A stretch of 64,000 nucleotides of DNA from Defluviitalea saccharophila (lineage in GTDB: Bacteria; Bacillota; Clostridia; Lachnospirales; Defluviitaleaceae), in assembly GCF_038396635.1 (NCBI RefSeq), contig NZ_CP121687.1, forward strand, positions 2,232,001 to 2,296,000, written 5' to 3'. Each line of letters starts with the position of its first letter. The first letter of the stretch is position 1. The notes under the pieces are model-generated. The model was given only the letters and a program-made list of their open reading frames with translations, searched no databases and had not been told where the DNA came from. Below are positions 51,519-61,600 of the stretch, piece after piece. Made by a program: the position numbers and the translations under genes.

Positions 51519-53909
51519 ATGAATATACCTATGTCTTGGCTTAAGGATTATACGCCAATTGATTGTGATATAAAAACTTATGTTGATGCTATGACGATGT
51601 CCGGTTCTAAGGTAGAAACCTATGAAGAACAGGGAAAAGAAATTACCAATGTAGTGGTAGGAAAGATTTTATCCGTAGAGCAGCATCCCGATGCAGATAA
51701 ATTAGTGGTTACAAAGGTGGATGTTGGGCAAGAAGTGATTCAGGTTGTAACAGGAGCTAAAAATATTTCTGTTGGAGATTATATTCCTGTTGCCCTTAAC
51801 GGTGCAACTTTACCCGGAGGCATTAAAATTAAAACCGGAAAACTTCGAGGAGTAGAATCCCAGGGGATGATGTGTTCTATTCAGGAGTTAGGATTTGAGC
51901 CTCAGGACTATCCGGAAGCTCCAGAAGACGGAATATATATTTTTGGAGAAGAACAGCCTTTAGGAAAAGACGTAAAAGAGATTTTTGGTCTTAACGATAC
52001 TGTCGTAGAATATGAAGTAACTTCCAATCGCCCTGATTGCTTTAGTGTAATAGGGATTGCAAGAGAAGCAGCTGCGACCTTTAATTTGCCTTTTAACTAT
52101 CCTCAGATTTCTGTTAAAGAAAGCGGAGGAAATGTTTCCGATTATATCTCTATAGAAATTGAGAATAAGGAACTCTGCCCAAGATACGCTGCAAGGGTGA
52201 TTAAAAATGTAAAAATAGGGCCCTCTCCAAAATGGATGAGACAGCGTCTTATCGCATCAGGGGTTAGACCGATTAATAATATCGTAGACATTACCAACTA
52301 TGTGATGCTGGAAATGGGTCAGCCCATGCATGCTTTTGACCTTGCAAAATTAGATAAGAAAAAAATTGTGGTGCGCAATGCCAAACCCGGAGAAAAAACC
52401 ATGACCCTGGATGGCGAAGAAAGGGATTTAGATGAATCCATGCTTTTAATTACCGATGGAGAACAACCTTTAGCCATCGCCGGAGTTATGGGAGGAGAAG
52501 AATCCAAAATCACAGAAGAAACAACGGATATTCTCTTTGAATCCGCTAATTTTAATGGAGCGAATGTAAGAATTACAGCGAAGAAATTAGGCCTTAGAAC
52601 CGATGCATCCGTAAAATTCTCCAAAGGCTTAGATCCTGAAAATGTACTGGATGCTTTAAACAGAGCGGCACAATTGGTAGAAGAATTAGGAGCAGGGGAA
52701 GTAGTGAGTGGTATTATTGATGTATATCCCGGAAAAAGAGAACCAAAGACCATTCCTTATTCCGTAGAAAAAATCAACGGACTTCTTGGAACTTCCTTCT
52801 CCGAAGACGAAATCATAGGATACTTAAGCCGTCTGGAATTTAAAGTAGACAAAGAAGCTAAAACCGTAACCATACCTACCTTCCGTCCGGATATAGAAGG
52901 AAACGCTGACCTGGCAGAGGAAGTGGCAAGATTATATGGCTATGATAAGATTGAGACTACATTAGAAACTGGAACGCCAACCGTAGGAAAGAAATCCTAC
53001 AGCCAAAAGATGGAATATACCGTTAAAGAAGTTATGGAAAGCCAAGGTTTTTATGAAATCATGAATTACTCCTTTGAAAGTCCTAAGGTATTCGATAAGC
53101 TTAATATTCCACAGGATGATGAACTCCGTAAAGTGATTACTATATCCAATCCTTTAGGGGAAGACTTTAGTGTGATGAGAACCCAGACCTTAAACGGAAT
53201 GCTGACTTCTTTATCCACCAATTATAATAGAAGAAACGAAGAAGCGTATCTCTATGAAATCGGAAAAGTGTATATTCCAAAATCCCTTCCATTGACGGAA
53301 TTACCGGATGAAAGGGCAAAGCTAACCATAGGAATGTATGGCAAAGTAGATTTCTATGATTTAAAAGGAACGGTAGAAGTATTATTTGAGAAATTGGGAA
53401 TGGATGAAAAGGTAGAGTATAATTTAAAACAAGATTTGGCTTGGATGCATCCCGGCCGCTGTGCGTCTATCTCCATTGGGGATATGGAAATAGGCTATAT
53501 CGGAGAACTTCATCCAAATGTAGCAGCCAACTATGATATAGATACCAGAGTATATGTAGGGGTTATTGATATACCTGCTATATTGGAAGAAGCACATCTC
53601 GAAAGAGAGTATAAGCCTCTGCCAAAATATCCTGCAGTATCCAGAGATATTGCTATGCTGGTTAAAGACGAAGTGCTCGTAAAAGATATTGAAAATGTGA
53701 TCAAACAAAGAGGGGGCAAGATATTAGAATCCTACAGCTTATTTGATGTCTACAAAGGCAAACAAATTCAAGAAGGCTATAAATCCGTTGCCTACTCCAT
53801 TACCTTTAGGGCTTCCGATCGTACCTTAACAGAAGACGAAGTGAATAAAGCAATGAAGAAAATATTAAACGGTTTAGAAACGACTTTAGGAGCACAATTA
53901 AGAGGATAA
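51519..53909 (+). CDS. pheT: phenylalanine--tRNA ligase beta subunit
   Basis: Beta subunit with tRNA-binding, B3/B4 editing, B5 and FDX-ACB domains; 796 residues as usual. The start MNIPMSWLKDYTPIDCD, the EMAP-like domain (residues about 40-150), B5 (about 405-475) and the C-terminal anticodon-binding domain (PKYPAVSRDIAMLVKDEVLV to the end) are all present. ATG 51519 is preferred over 51513 because AAAGGAG ends eight bases before it. 31 bases after pheS, same transcript. Confidence 0.98.
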   Translation: MNIPMSWLKDYTPIDCDIKTYVDAMTMSGSKVETYEEQGKEITNVVVGKILSVEQHPDADKLVVTKVDVGQEVIQVVTGAKNISVGDYIPVALNGATLPGGIKIKTGKLRGVESQGMMCSIQELGFEPQDYPEAPEDGIYIFGEEQPLGKDVKEIFGLNDTVVEYEVTSNRPDCFSVIGIAREAAATFNLPFNYPQISVKESGGNVSDYISIEIENKELCPRYAARVIKNVKIGPSPKWMRQRLIASGVRPINNIVDITNYVMLEMGQPMHAFDLAKLDKKKIVVRNAKPGEKTMTLDGEERDLDESMLLITDGEQPLAIAGVMGGEESKITEETTDILFESANFNGANVRITAKKLGLRTDASVKFSKGLDPENVLDALNRAAQLVEELGAGEVVSGIIDVYPGKREPKTIPYSVEKINGLLGTSFSEDEIIGYLSRLEFKVDKEAKTVTIPTFRPDIEGNADLAEEVARLYGYDKIETTLETGTPTVGKKSYSQKMEYTVKEVMESQGFYEIMNYSFESPKVFDKLNIPQDDELRKVITISNPLGEDFSVMRTQTLNGMLTSLSTNYNRRNEEAYLYEIGKVYIPKSLPLTELPDERAKLTIGMYGKVDFYDLKGTVEVLFEKLGMDEKVEYNLKQDLAWMHPGRCASISIGDMEIGYIGELHPNVAANYDIDTRVYVGVIDIPAILEEAHLEREYKPLPKYPAVSRDIAMLVKDEVLVKDIENVIKQRGGKILESYSLFDVYKGKQIQEGYKSVAYSITFRASDRTLTEDEVNKAMKKILNGLETTLGAQLRG

Positions 53910-53916
53910 AAAATTG

Positions 53917-53958
53917 GTGCCTGTTCACCCGTATTTTTAAATGGGGATGAGCAGGCAT
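53917..53958 (+). terminator. terminator after pheT
   Basis: GTGCCTGTTCACCC pairs imperfectly with GGGGATGAGCAGGCAT across an AT loop. The GGTGCCTGTT start resembles the arm of the 68-bp palindrome at 34721 (GGTACCTGTT). Confidence 0.75.
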
Positions 53959-53960
53959 CT

Positions 53961-54656
53961 TTATTTATTGAATGATCTTGTTGTAAAGATTATAATGATG
54001 GGCCAAAGTATCGTAGTGACCAGATGACTTATCATTGCCTGAACAATGATAATGCTTTTGGTTATAGAAGAATAAGAATGAGGAATAATATCTCCAAACC
54101 CGATGGTGAAAAAAGTTGTTGCGCTAAAATAAAGAGCATCCCAATTTTGTATGATTCGGTCACTGGTCTTTATGCCTTCATTGGAAATATTCCCAAGATA
54201 TGCATATAAGATAGCAAAAGTTAAAAGGATGGAAGAGAGTAATATAAGATATTGAATCAATAAAAATAAAGTATGCAAAAAAACTCTATCGGAAATATGG
54301 TATGCCATAATCAGAAGGTCAACAATCGTAATTAAGAAAAAATAGCTGATGATTAAAAGAGTAATAGAAGTACGGGATTGATCTGAAAAAATCAAATTTG
54401 TTTGGGTTAATATAAAGGGAAGCAGTAAAAGCAGCAAGACATTGATTAAAAAGCCTGCGAAGAAAGAGATAAAACTAATCGTTAGGAAAATTCCTCCAAA
54501 ACCTATAAACCATATCACTTGAATATAAAATGGTTCAATATTATATTTGATGAGAAAAAAACCAATTAAAAACAATACACTGAAAACAAAAAATAAACGA
54601 GAGGATATATCCCAGTTCTTCCATAAGTATGATAAGTAAGCTAAGAAAGATTTCAT
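53961..54656 (-). CDS. two-pore-type (Ion_trans_2) potassium channel
   Basis: A 231-residue membrane protein with six or so hydrophobic segments and a single pore loop near the C-terminus: ALYFSATTFFTIGFGDIIP, where TIGFGD is a variant of the TVGYGD selectivity filter, followed by a last helix. No cytoplasmic RCK domain. ATG 54656 has GGTGAG upstream; the longer frame to 54677 has none. Probably a K+ channel; gating unknown. Confidence 0.82.
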   Translation of the reverse strand: MKSFLAYLSYLWKNWDISSRLFFVFSVLFLIGFFLIKYNIEPFYIQVIWFIGFGGIFLTISFISFFAGFLINVLLLLLLPFILTQTNLIFSDQSRTSITLLIISYFFLITIVDLLIMAYHISDRVFLHTLFLLIQYLILLSSILLTFAILYAYLGNISNEGIKTSDRIIQNWDALYFSATTFFTIGFGDIIPHSYSSITKSIIIVQAMISHLVTTILWPIIIIFTTRSFNK

Positions 54657-54719
54657 ATCACTCACCAATGTATACATTTTTTAATAGTATTATTATTTTC
54701 ATGCGGCATATAAGCTATA

Positions 54720-55520
54720 CTATTGAATTTCTATGATAACCGGTTCATGATCAGAAAGGTTGAGAGTTGGCACTTCATAGGATTGAAGGGAGATATTTTT
54801 AGAAGTAAATATATAGTCAATACGGGATATATATTTTTTATTGATGAAAGTAGGGAGAGTTTCTTTTTTCATAGCTTTTCCCGTATCAATGGCTAAAGAA
54901 GATAATTTATATAATTCCGATGGATCGGGGGCATTCATATCTCCTGCAAGAACGAAAGGTTCTTTGGTTTCTTCTAATATCTTTAGAATTTCATCTATTT
55001 GCTCTTTGCGAATCGATCTGGATAAATCTAAATGGGTATTAAAAACAGCTAAATCTCCGGAAGGAGCCTGAATAACAGCTTTTTGTAGCTTTCTTGGATA
55101 TTTATCAAAGGAAAGCGTGTATTCTTCAGAAGCTACAATAGGATAACGACTGAGAATCATATTTCCGGTTTGCCCTGCAATCATGTTTTGAGTAGGAGTA
55201 TACATATAATCCATCGAGAGCTTTTTTGCGATATATTCCGGTTGATTTTGAAAATAAGAACGAAACGTTTTACGATCTACTTCCTGAAGAAAAATAATAT
55301 CGCTATCGGAGGATTTTAGAAAAGATAATATCTGATCTAAGGCAGGCTGTTTTTTTAGACTCATTCCATAGTGGATATTATAAGAAATAATTTTAATAGA
55401 ATCAGAGGAAGCAAAAGTATCCATTATTTCCGTAGGAGCAAAAATGCTCAAAGGAATCGCGAAAAGGCAGCAGATGATAAAAAATCCCAATAATAACCGT
55501 TTTTTTAGGGCAAGTCGCAT
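54720..55520 (-). CDS. secreted or anchored endonuclease/exonuclease/phosphatase-fold hydrolase
   Basis: A 266-residue protein with a single N-terminal hydrophobic segment (about residues 8-30; signal peptide or anchor) and a full EEP fold: ISYNIHYG, IIFLQEVDR (metal Glu), NTHLDLS, LAGDMNAPD, ISRIDYIFTS and LSDHEPV. It should cleave a phosphodiester or phosphomonoester outside the membrane. The substrate may be DNA, RNA or phospholipid; sequence does not decide. ATG 55520 follows GGAGGA. Confidence 0.88.
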   Translation of the reverse strand: MRLALKKRLLLGFFIICCLFAIPLSIFAPTEIMDTFASSDSIKIISYNIHYGMSLKKQPALDQILSFLKSSDSDIIFLQEVDRKTFRSYFQNQPEYIAKKLSMDYMYTPTQNMIAGQTGNMILSRYPIVASEEYTLSFDKYPRKLQKAVIQAPSGDLAVFNTHLDLSRSIRKEQIDEILKILEETKEPFVLAGDMNAPDPSELYKLSSLAIDTGKAMKKETLPTFINKKYISRIDYIFTSKNISLQSYEVPTLNLSDHEPVIIEIQ

Positions 55521-55683
55521 AGAATTTTCCTCCGAAGAAGTCTTAATTTATACATATATAATAAGAATACTATACTATTTAGCAAAAGTCCTCTATGAAA
55601 ATTATGGAAGTCAATAAAACAGTATAACCTCATCAAAATGATCTATACTAAGTACAAGAAACATAGATTATGGAGGTGGAATA

Positions 55684-55875
55684 ATGGAACTGACTACCCA
55701 GGATTATTTAAAAAAGGCATTGTTAGATACTCAGGAAAGGGTACGGGATTTTCAGAACTATTCTCAAATAGTAGAAGATGAAGAAATCAGTGATTGCTTT
55801 AAACGATTTGCCGAAAATGAAGGTATGCAGGCATCAGAACTTCAAAGACTTATTTCAAAGAAATTAGGACAATAA
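55684..55875 (+). CDS. small helical protein, ferritin/spore-coat-like fragment
   Basis: A 63-residue protein with two predicted helices: TTQDYLKKALLDTQERVRDF and ISDCFKRFAENEGMQASELQ. The pattern ('FAENEG-x-QA-x-ELQ') resembles short rubrerythrin-like or coat-associated proteins, but it lacks metal-binding ExxH motifs. I do not assign a function. ATG follows TATGGAGGTGG. Confidence 0.6.
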   Translation: MELTTQDYLKKALLDTQERVRDFQNYSQIVEDEEISDCFKRFAENEGMQASELQRLISKKLGQ

Positions 55876-55880
55876 AAAAT

Positions 55881-55904
55881 AAAAATCCCCGATGAGGGAT
55901 TTTT
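55881..55904. terminator. bidirectional terminator between two small genes
   Basis: AAAAATCCC and GGGATTTTT with a six-base loop, usable on both strands; it overlaps the stop codon of the minus-strand gene. Confidence 0.85.
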
Positions 55905-56070
55905 ATTTTGATGAGTGAGCGAGATTTTCATTCAAATAATAGGTATATTCTTCGATATAATCATATACAATATATTTTCGAGGAGATAATGAACGGATTG
56001 CACTTAGTCGTAAACTTTGATTTTTAGGATAACTATATTTACGAAAAGATGGATTAGGAAATGTAATCAT
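55903..56070 (-). CDS. 55-residue hypothetical protein
   Basis: On the minus strand ATG 56070 follows AAGGAGAATCTAT and encodes MITFPNPSFRKYSYP and onward to DYIEEYTYYLNENLAHSSK and TAA. It is basic in the first half and tyrosine-rich in the second (seven Tyr). The strong ribosome site, complete frame and shared terminator support a real gene. No family recognised. It is convergent with the 63-residue gene. Confidence 0.55.
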   Translation of the reverse strand: MITFPNPSFRKYSYPKNQSLRLSAIRSLSPRKYIVYDYIEEYTYYLNENLAHSSK

Positions 56071-56151
56071 ATAGATTCTCCTTACCTCTGTTATCGTTAA
56101 ATAGTTTATCCATTTAAAGCATACTTATGTGTGGAGATAATTGTTATAGAT

Positions 56152-56631
56152 TTATCCAGGATAATTGAGATTTTCCTTTTTAATATTTTTTAGGACTTCA
56201 TCTAAGAACTTTTTAGATTCATATTTCGCCATAGGAAGATTCATATCCAAATAGTTCCCACATTCCACAGCAGAAGCACCGGGAACATTTCCTTCGAAAG
56301 TAGACATAAATTCAAACATTTCTGTGATTAAAGGAAGGACCTCTTCAGAAGAGAAATCCCCATGTATAATAAGATAGAAGCCGGTTCTACATCCCATGGG
56401 ACCGAAGTAAATGATCTTCTCGGCATAATTCGGATGGTTTCTAAGGAAAGTAGCTCCCAGATGTTCCATGGTATGAATTTCAGCCGTATTTAATACGGGT
56501 TCGCGATTGGGTTCTTTCATTCTTATATCAAAAGTCGTTAATATTTCACTTCCTGCAGGATCTTTTCTGGAAACAAAGATTCCCCTAAGAAGCTTATTAT
56601 GATCGACGGTAAAACTCGTAATTTTTTTCAA
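56152..56631 (-). CDS. luxS: S-ribosylhomocysteine lyase (autoinducer-2 synthesis)
   Basis: Cleaves S-ribosylhomocysteine to homocysteine and DPD, the AI-2 precursor. 159 residues, normal. Metal ligands: [13 protein letters not shown] (two His, catalytic Glu) and [11 protein letters not shown] (Cys). The block [12 protein letters not shown] is also conserved. ATG 56631 follows AAGGAGGAATTGC. No SAM riboswitch was seen upstream. Confidence 0.97.
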   Translation of the reverse strand: MKKITSFTVDHNKLLRGIFVSRKDPAGSEILTTFDIRMKEPNREPVLNTAEIHTMEHLGATFLRNHPNYAEKIIYFGPMGCRTGFYLIIHGDFSSEEVLPLITEMFEFMSTFEGNVPGASAVECGNYLDMNLPMAKYESKKFLDEVLKNIKKENLNYPG

Positions 56632-56836
56632 TGCAATTCCTCCTTATTTTATCGTATCAATAAAAAATAATGGTAGTATATTCATTTCTTTATATTATGG
56701 AACATATACATTGAATTCGCAATGAAAAAATAATGGGATATTTTTCATAAAATAAAACTTTTAAAAATCTATTTCGTATGTTATAGTTGAGTAGTTTTCC
56801 CTCAAATTTTAGGAATTCCATTGAAATCGGAGAATG

Positions 56837-56879
56837 TTTATAATAAAATAGGTTTAGTATAAAACTATTTTATTATAAA
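56837..56879. promoter_or_regulatory. inverted repeat, probable MarR operator
   Basis: TTTATAATAAAATAG and its exact complement CTATTTTATTATAAA (15 bases each) lie 13 bases apart and end 17 bases before the marR start. Overlap of such a repeat with the promoter and ribosome-site region of a MarR gene is typical of autorepression. Confidence 0.7.
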
Positions 56880-56896
56880 TATATTAGGTGGGATTT

Positions 56897-57367
56897 ATGG
56901 AAGAGAAAAAGGTAAACGAGATCAGTCATCAATTTTTGAAATTCACAATGAGTTTAAAACGCTGGCTTCATGACAACTATTTAAAAGAATTCAATATTAA
57001 CGGAAAGGGCGATTGTGATCTTACAGGAAGGCAATTTAGTATCTTGATCGTTGTACATGAATTTCAATGCTGTACAATATCGGATTTAGAGAAGGAGCTC
57101 AATGTAAGCAGCAGCAGCCTGTCCATTGTTGTCTCTAAATTGGTTAAAGAAGGCTATCTGCAAAGAACATATCCTTCAGAGGAGGAAGACAGAAGAAAGA
57201 CATACATATCTTTAACTCAAAAAGGCATGTCGGTACTTATTGAAGCCTATGAAAGAATTATTAAGGTTTTTGGAGAGTTCTATTCTAATCTGGATGAAAA
57301 AAAGCAAAAGGATTTTGAAGAAGGCTTAGAAAAATTAAATGCCATTTTTGGCAGTTCAATTCAATAA
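56897..57367 (+). CDS. MarR-family transcription regulator
   Basis: A 156-residue winged-helix repressor: TGRQFSILIVVHEFQCCTIS and LEKELNVSSSSLSIVVSKLV (recognition helix), wing RTYPSEEEDRRKTYISLT, and C-terminal dimer helices. Members commonly repress neighbouring efflux genes until a drug-like ligand binds. ATG 56897 has AGGTGGG close upstream; a GTG at 56888 overlaps that site. 27 bases before the RND adaptor gene, so it is probably the first gene of the efflux operon and controls it. Confidence 0.92.
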   Translation: MEEKKVNEISHQFLKFTMSLKRWLHDNYLKEFNINGKGDCDLTGRQFSILIVVHEFQCCTISDLEKELNVSSSSLSIVVSKLVKEGYLQRTYPSEEEDRRKTYISLTQKGMSVLIEAYERIIKVFGEFYSNLDEKKQKDFEEGLEKLNAIFGSSIQ

Positions 57368-57394
57368 AACTAGTTTAATAAGGAGGATGTATCA

Positions 57395-58675
57395 ATGAAG
57401 ATGAAAAGATTAATCCCTATCGTACTTGCTTTAGGGATGTTGACTGTTGGCTGTGGCCAAACCAACCAAGAAGCGATGAACGAGGTAGAAGAAAAATCAA
57501 CACCTGTCAAAGTAGAACAGGTTTCAAAAGGACAAATTTCTAATACCTTTACATATGGGGGTAAAATCAATCCCAGGCAACAGATTACCGTTACAAGCAA
57601 AATTGTAGGCAAAGTAAAAGAAGTGAATTTTGACATTGGAGACGTCGTTAAAGCTGGAGACGTATTATTCACCTTAGATGAAAAAGATATTCAAAATACC
57701 ATAAGAAGTCTGGAAGCCCAAATAAAATCTGCTGAGGCGACGGTGAATATGAGTAAAATCGGCCTTAACAGTGCAAAAGGAAGTCAGAAGGAACAGCAAA
57801 AAAGCCAGTTGGAATCCTCTTTAAAAATGGCTGAAATTCAATTACAGGATGCTAAAAAGGCTTATGAAGATATGAAAACCTTATATGAAATAGGTTCAGC
57901 CTCCAAACAGCAATTGGATCAGATGAAAACAGCTTATGAAACAGCTTCTATCGGATACAATTCTGCAAAAGATGCCTATGATTTGTTTATCAATAGTCTT
58001 TCAAAAGAAAGCATTGAAAGAGCAGAAAGCCAATTGACTCAGGCAGCTGCTACAAAAGAAGGTTTAGAAGTTCAATTGGCTAACGCCTATGAAAGTTTAA
58101 AAGATACAGCAGTTAAAAGTCCTATTGACGGTATTGTAAGCAGCCGTACCATTGATCCAGGAGAAATGGTAAGTGGAGCCGTTGCACCTTTTACGATTAT
58201 ACAAATGGATACGGTATCTGTAGAAGTGAATGTTTCTGAGCAGCTCATTAATAAAATTGAAAAAGGTCAGAAGGTAACAGTACATGTAAGTTCTGCTTTT
58301 GATAAACCCTTTGAAGGAACGATTCATGCCATAAGCCCTGCAGCGGATGAAAGAACTTTTACATACCCTGTAAAAATAGAAATTCCTAATAAGGAAGGGC
58401 TACTCAAACCCGGTATGTTTGCAGAAGTGGAATTTTCAGCGGACACAGTAAAAGATGCAGTTATAGTTCCCAGAGAAGCTGTATTAACTGAAGGGGATGT
58501 GCATTATGTTTATATTGTTGAAGGAGACAGAGCTAAAAAATTAGCGGTAAAATTAGGCCTTGATAATGGAAAAGAAGCAGAAATTTTAGAAGGATTAAAT
58601 GAAGGAGTGCAACTTGTTATAAAAGGACAAAATTATCTTGAAGATGGTGGTAAAGTCCAGATTACAGAGAATTAG
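57395..58675 (+). CDS. RND efflux adaptor (membrane-fusion) lipoprotein
   Basis: A 426-residue lipoprotein with lipobox LTVGC (Cys about residue 20). Order: biotinyl-lipoyl half (about 58-105, VTSKIVGKVKEVNFDIGDVV), a coiled-coil hairpin (about 105-205), the second lipoyl half and beta-barrel (KSPIDGIVSSRTIDPGEMVS; then to about 330) and a membrane-proximal domain. This is the AcrA/HlyD type used with RND pumps. In a Gram-positive cell there is no outer membrane factor, so it may act with the pump only. AGGAGG at eight bases. Confidence 0.93.
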   Translation: MKMKRLIPIVLALGMLTVGCGQTNQEAMNEVEEKSTPVKVEQVSKGQISNTFTYGGKINPRQQITVTSKIVGKVKEVNFDIGDVVKAGDVLFTLDEKDIQNTIRSLEAQIKSAEATVNMSKIGLNSAKGSQKEQQKSQLESSLKMAEIQLQDAKKAYEDMKTLYEIGSASKQQLDQMKTAYETASIGYNSAKDAYDLFINSLSKESIERAESQLTQAAATKEGLEVQLANAYESLKDTAVKSPIDGIVSSRTIDPGEMVSGAVAPFTIIQMDTVSVEVNVSEQLINKIEKGQKVTVHVSSAFDKPFEGTIHAISPAADERTFTYPVKIEIPNKEGLLKPGMFAEVEFSADTVKDAVIVPREAVLTEGDVHYVYIVEGDRAKKLAVKLGLDNGKEAEILEGLNEGVQLVIKGQNYLEDGGKVQITEN

Positions 58676-58693
58676 GATGGGAGGAAAATAGCC

Positions 58694-61600
58694 ATGAAGC
58701 TTTCAAAAGTATCAATACAGCGTCCTGTTACCACTGTCATGGTAGTGTTTATTGTTATACTGCTGGGGATAGTATCTATTGGAAGGTTACCGGTAGATTT
58801 ATTGCCAAGCTTTGAACTTCCTTATGCATTGGTCATGACATCTTATAATGGGGCAGGGCCTCAGGAAATAGAATCGTTAATTACCAAGCCCTTAGAATCT
58901 ATGGTAGGCACAGTAAGCAATTTAAAGAACATAACATCCACGTCTTCCAATGGTTCCTCAATGATTTTTGTGGAGTTTAATGATGGAACCGATATGGATG
59001 TGGCGATGCTTAATATGAGAGAAAAGATTGACATGATTAAAGACTTTTTACCGGAGGATGCAGAAGATCCCTTGGTAATGGCACTTGATCCCAATATGAT
59101 GCCAGTCATGGAAATAGGGGTTAGTGGAAATGAAGATTTGGTTAAATTAAAACAGATAGTAGACGACGAAATAACCGGTAAAATTGAAAGAATAGAAGGG
59201 GTTGCTTCTGTAAGCGTAACAGGAGGAAAAGCAAAGGAAATACGCATTACTTTACTTCCAGATAAACTAAAAGGCTATAATATAGTCCCCAGTACAGTAG
59301 CACAATCCATAGCAGCAGAAAACTTAAACCTTCCTGCAGGGGAAGTGAAGCAGGGAACCAGTACCCTTACCCTGCGTGCTGTAGGAGAATTTAACAGTAT
59401 CGAGGAAATTAGAAATCTTCCTATTACGACTCCCGGAGGCGTAATATATTTAAGAGATATCGCAGAAGTTGAAGAAGTATTTAAAGAAATGACTTCTTAT
59501 GCATATATAAATGGTCAGTCCAGTATTAGTTTATCTATTCAAAAACAATCCACAGCAAATACAGTACAGGTGTCAAAACAGATTAATAAAGTATTGGATC
59601 AATTAAGAACTGAATTAAAGGATATTGAGATCACAACAATTTACGACAGTGCAGAATTTATTAATTCATCCATTGGAAATGTTGCATCTACTGCTATTTT
59701 AGGTGGAATATTGGCGGTATTCATATTATTTATTTTCTTAAGAAATATAAGAAGTACATTTATTGTTGGCACAGCAATTCCCGTATCTATTATTACGACC
59801 TTTGCTCTTATGTATTTTAGCGGACTTACTCTTAATATGGTTTCCTTAGGCGGTTTAGCTCTAGGAGTTGGAATGCTGGTAGATAATGCTATTGTTGTTT
59901 TGGAAAACATCTATAGACATAGGGAAAAAGGAGCAAGTCGAATTGACGCAGCTGATGAGGGAACTACAGAAGTGGGAATGGCGGTTCTGGCTTCTACCCT
60001 TACAACCATTGCCGTATTCCTGCCTATAGTGTTTGTTGAGGGAATCGCTGCAAAAATGTTTAAAGAGATGGCATTAACGGTAACCTATTCTTTAACGGCT
60101 TCTTTGGTAGTTGCAGTAACACTGGTGCCTATGATGGCATCTAAGATTTTAAAGGTTGAAAAAGTAGATGAAATTAAAAGAAGAAAAATAACAACCAAAA
60201 TATTTGATAAATGGAGCGCAGTACTGGATAAGGTAGATAAGGGATACAGAAGAGTACTTCACTGGACCATACACCATAGGGTGAAGGCAGCTTTGATTAC
60301 GATAGGCGTTTTTATAGGAACTTTATTAATTCCTGCATTTGGTCTGGTTGGAATGGAATTTTTCCCCGCTTCTGACGAAGGAAGTTTTAGTATCAGTATA
60401 ACCCTTCCAAAAGGTACAGTTATAGAAGAAACCTTTGAAGTGGTGGAGCAGGTTCAAGCAAGATTAGAGAGTATAGAAGAAATACAGGAAGTTTTTGTGA
60501 ATATAGGCGGAGGAGGCAGCATGATCAGTACGGGGACCTCTTCTAACCGTGCCACATTGACAGTGAATATAGGCTCCGTCAAAGAAAGAAAACGTTCTGT
60601 AGATGAAATTGCAGATGAAGTAAGAAACCTGGTTTCTGATATTCCGGGAGCAGAATTCTCTGTTACAGGAAGCAGTTCTATGATGATGGGAGGGGGAGGA
60701 AGTCCGATTTCTATACAAATTGCAGGAGACGATTTAGAACAGTTAGAACTCATCGCCAATGACGTTGTATCTCTTGTAGAAAGTGTAGAGGGAACAAGAG
60801 AGGTAACAAGCTCTATTGAGGACGGAATTCCAGAAGCTCAAATTACGATTAACAGAAATAAAGCATCCTTGTATGGACTTAATATGGCAACCATATCGAA
60901 CACCTTAAAAACTGCCGTACAAGGTTCTGTGACAACAAAGTATAAGGTAGACGGAACGGAAATTGATGTAAGGATGGTATACGATACATCAAAATCAGAG
61001 TACTTAAAGGATATTAGAAATATTGCCATTACATCTCCTATGGGAGTGAATGTTCCTTTGTCCGAGGTAGCAGATATTTCAATTAGTCAAAGCCCTACCA
61101 GTATCGCCAGAGATAACCAAAAGAGAGTTGTAACCGTCAACTCATCTCTTTTTGGGGTAGATATGAATACGGCTAAGACGGCTATTGAACAAAAACTACA
61201 AAGCTATCCTATGCCTGAAGGATATAGTTATGAATTTGCGGGAGAAGTAGAAGAAATGATGGAGTCCTTTGCAAGTCTTGGATTGGCGTTGTTATTAGCA
61301 ATTCTGCTCGTATATATGGTTTTGGCAGCGCAATTCGAATCCTTCCTCCATCCATTCACAATTATGTTTTCTGTACCCCTGGCGTTAACAGGAGCGATTC
61401 TTGCATTGTTTGTAACGGGCAGAACCTTAAGCATGCCGTCCTTTATAGGATTAATTATGCTGGTAGGTATTGTCGTTAATAATGCGATTGTATTGATTGA
61501 CTATATTATTCAGCTTCGTCAAAGAGGATATAACAGAACAGAAGCTATTTTAGAGGCTGGTCCGACAAGACTTCGTCCTATTCTGATGACAACCCTTACA

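Noticed and set aside
56632-56836. SAM riboswitch near luxS
   Set aside because: No S-box core blocks upstream of luxS on its strand.
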